DNA of 6,837 bases from Chloroflexota bacterium (GTDB lineage Bacteria; Chloroflexota; Anaerolineae; VGOG01), in NCBI GenBank assembly GCA_030615705.1, contig JAUWYT010000082.1, forward strand, positions 1-6,837, in the 5' to 3' direction. Position 1 is the first letter of the stretch; each line of letters begins with the position of its first letter. A program made the translations under genes and the position numbers. Below, piece after piece: positions 5,867 to 6,837 of this stretch. Below the pieces are notes generated by a model. It worked only from the letters and a program-made list of their open reading frames with translations. It was not told where the DNA came from and made no database searches.

Positions 5867-6837
5867 ACAGATTAAAGTCATCGGGCAGCACCCAGAAGTC
5901 TTTGAACTCCTGGGTGAAGGCCTCGCTAAGCCTCATACTGCTCTGGTACATCTCCAGAATCTTGTCATCTATATCGCGCTCCACCAGCCTCTGACGGGAC
6001 CTCTGCCACCAGTCCTTGGCAGGCACGCCTCTGGCCAGCCTCTCTTTGCGCTTCGCCTCGCGCAGTTCCTTAGTGGCAGCCTCATCCACCTTCCACTGCT
6101 TCTCCTCCTCATCGTAGCTGGTCTTAACACAGTATATGTTGCTGGCCTGCCACTCGGTGGTCAGCCCGTTGTCCATGTCAGCGGTTATCAGTGCCGGGTC
6201 CCTTTCGATTGGATCACCAAGCCCTCCGGCAGCACCACTATTCGAAATGAGGAGGTCCCCCTCGTAGATTTCCGTCGGCACCGGTATAAGGCCCATGTCA
6301 AAGACCTCCCCGGGAAAGCGGTACTTTAAGTCCGCAGGGTGGCCCACTTCGTGGAGCAGCGGCTGCCTTTTCTCCATTAGCTCGGGGAGATTGTCATAGC
6401 GCAATAACAGGGTGTTCCGCCTGCCGCCAGGGTATCCGCCGAACTGGCCAAGGTTGGGGATGATACCGTCCGAAGCGGTTCCAAGCGCCCCGCTGCCGAC
6501 TAACTGTTGACTCCTATGAATCATCACCACCTGTGGAATCGCGAGGCCGGAGCGGAACCTTCCGTAGCCCACTGAATAGGGTTCGATTCGGTGCGACATC
6601 TCCATATGGGGTACGAAGAGCTCCCAGACCTCTGCGCTTCCCAGGTCGACCTCTGGTGTAGCCAGCCACCCTCCACAATCGACCCCATCGCAGACCCCGC
6701 AGGCACCCGGGCCGAAGTAACCTGTTCCGGCGGCCAGTAGAGGGCGCTTGTTACCCATTTGATCATAGCCGGCCATCTGCCAACCAGCCGACGAGCGGTA
6801 GTTAAAGGTTTCCTCCCTGAAGCCACGCAGATAGAAG
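5865..6837 (-). CDS. acxB: Acetone carboxylase alpha subunit, C-terminal part (hydantoinase B/oxoprolinase family)
   Basis: The minus-strand frame is open from the right edge to the TGA at 5865-5867, giving 323 residues; the N-terminus is outside. The Met at 6776 is internal: twenty in-frame codons precede it (including REETFNYRSSAGWQ) and the frame stays open to the edge. HyuB-family features are YGRFRSGLAIPQVVMIH (fragment residues 91-107) and the glycine-rich GAAGGLGDPIERDP (201-214). A Cys-containing segment, GACGVCDGVDCGGW, lies at 44-57. The end (about 240-323) is charged and helical. Full-length subunits are near 780 residues, so about 40 percent is visible. In studied acetone carboxylases this subunit holds the Mn site of the carboxylation chemistry, while the HyuA-like beta subunit handles ATP. 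The assignment to acetone rather than another ketone rests mainly on the adjacent gamma gene. Confidence 0.87.
   Translation of the reverse strand, partial: FYLRGFREETFNYRSSAGWQMAGYDQMGNKRPLLAAGTGYFGPGACGVCDGVDCGGWLATPEVDLGSAEVWELFVPHMEMSHRIEPYSVGYGRFRSGLAIPQVVMIHRSQQLVGSGALGTASDGIIPNLGQFGGYPGGRRNTLLLRYDNLPELMEKRQPLLHEVGHPADLKYRFPGEVFDMGLIPVPTEIYEGDLLISNSGAAGGLGDPIERDPALITADMDNGLTTEWQASNIYCVKTSYDEEEKQWKVDEAATKELREAKRKERLARGVPAKDWWQRSRQRLVERDIDDKILEMYQSSMRLSEAFTQEFKDFWVLPDDFNL

Noticed and set aside
5865..6776. Treating the Met at 6776 as the start of a complete 303-residue protein
   Set aside because: The frame stays open for twenty more codons to the window edge with family-like sequence, and the HyuB family is far longer, so the Met is internal and the gene is truncated by the edge.
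5307..6837. Acetone carboxylase genes as part of the cyclase/patatin system
   Set aside because: They are separated by more than 460 bases containing a plus-strand ORF and dyads, and they form a well-known catabolic enzyme; only their nearness suggests a link.
1..6837. CRISPR arrays, insertion sequences, tRNA or rRNA genes
   Set aside because: No regularly spaced repeats, transposase motifs, terminal inverted repeats or tRNA/rRNA signatures were seen on reading through both strands.

Overview
The window carries three complete or nearly complete minus-strand loci, all read from right to left, plus one probable small plus-strand gene. The protein types and moderately high GC suggest an environmental bacterium. 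Large class III cyclases with a zinc-ribbon N-terminus and an ATPase/TPR tail, an acetone carboxylase operon and a CNBD-patatin protein together would fit Desulfobacterota, Chloroflexota or a similar metagenome-rich phylum. I cannot fix the phylum from sequence alone.

Layout from the right edge. From 6837 to 5307 lies the end of an acetone carboxylase operon: the C-terminal 323 residues of the alpha (HyuB-like) subunit, then the complete zinc-ribbon gamma subunit, with a 9-bp gap and the ribosome binding site overlapping the alpha stop codon. The beta subunit gene would be expected beyond the right edge. A 33/34-bp tandem duplication straddles the gamma stop codon. From 5273 back to 5109 there is a 54-codon plus-strand ORF with a coding-like composition. 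Between 4844 and 5108 is a non-coding stretch, AT-rich in its left part, with a possible plus-strand promoter, two long imperfect dyads, a GCTCCA direct/inverted repeat and a terminator-like hairpin just before the small ORF.

From 4843 to 2981 is a 620-residue protein with an N-terminal cyclic-nucleotide-binding fold, a middle domain that looks like a P-loop-less ParA/MinD fold, and a C-terminal patatin lipase domain with an intact Ser/Asp dyad. After a 100-bp gap holding a stem-loop, the minus-strand frame from 2880 to the left edge encodes at least 960 residues: double zinc ribbon, class III (IIIb-type) nucleotide cyclase, STAND/AAA-type ATPase and TPR-like helical repeats. It stays open off the left edge.

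The most interesting reading is functional pairing of the last two genes. A cyclase controlled by a STAND-like ATPase/TPR sensor sits directly downstream of, and co-oriented with, a phospholipase carrying a cyclic-nucleotide-binding domain. This resembles the signal-maker plus CNBD-effector logic of Pycsar and the patatin effectors of CBASS. It is an inference from architecture and adjacency; ordinary cAMP signalling, or simple coincidence, is also possible. The acetone carboxylase operon appears to be an unrelated catabolic unit.
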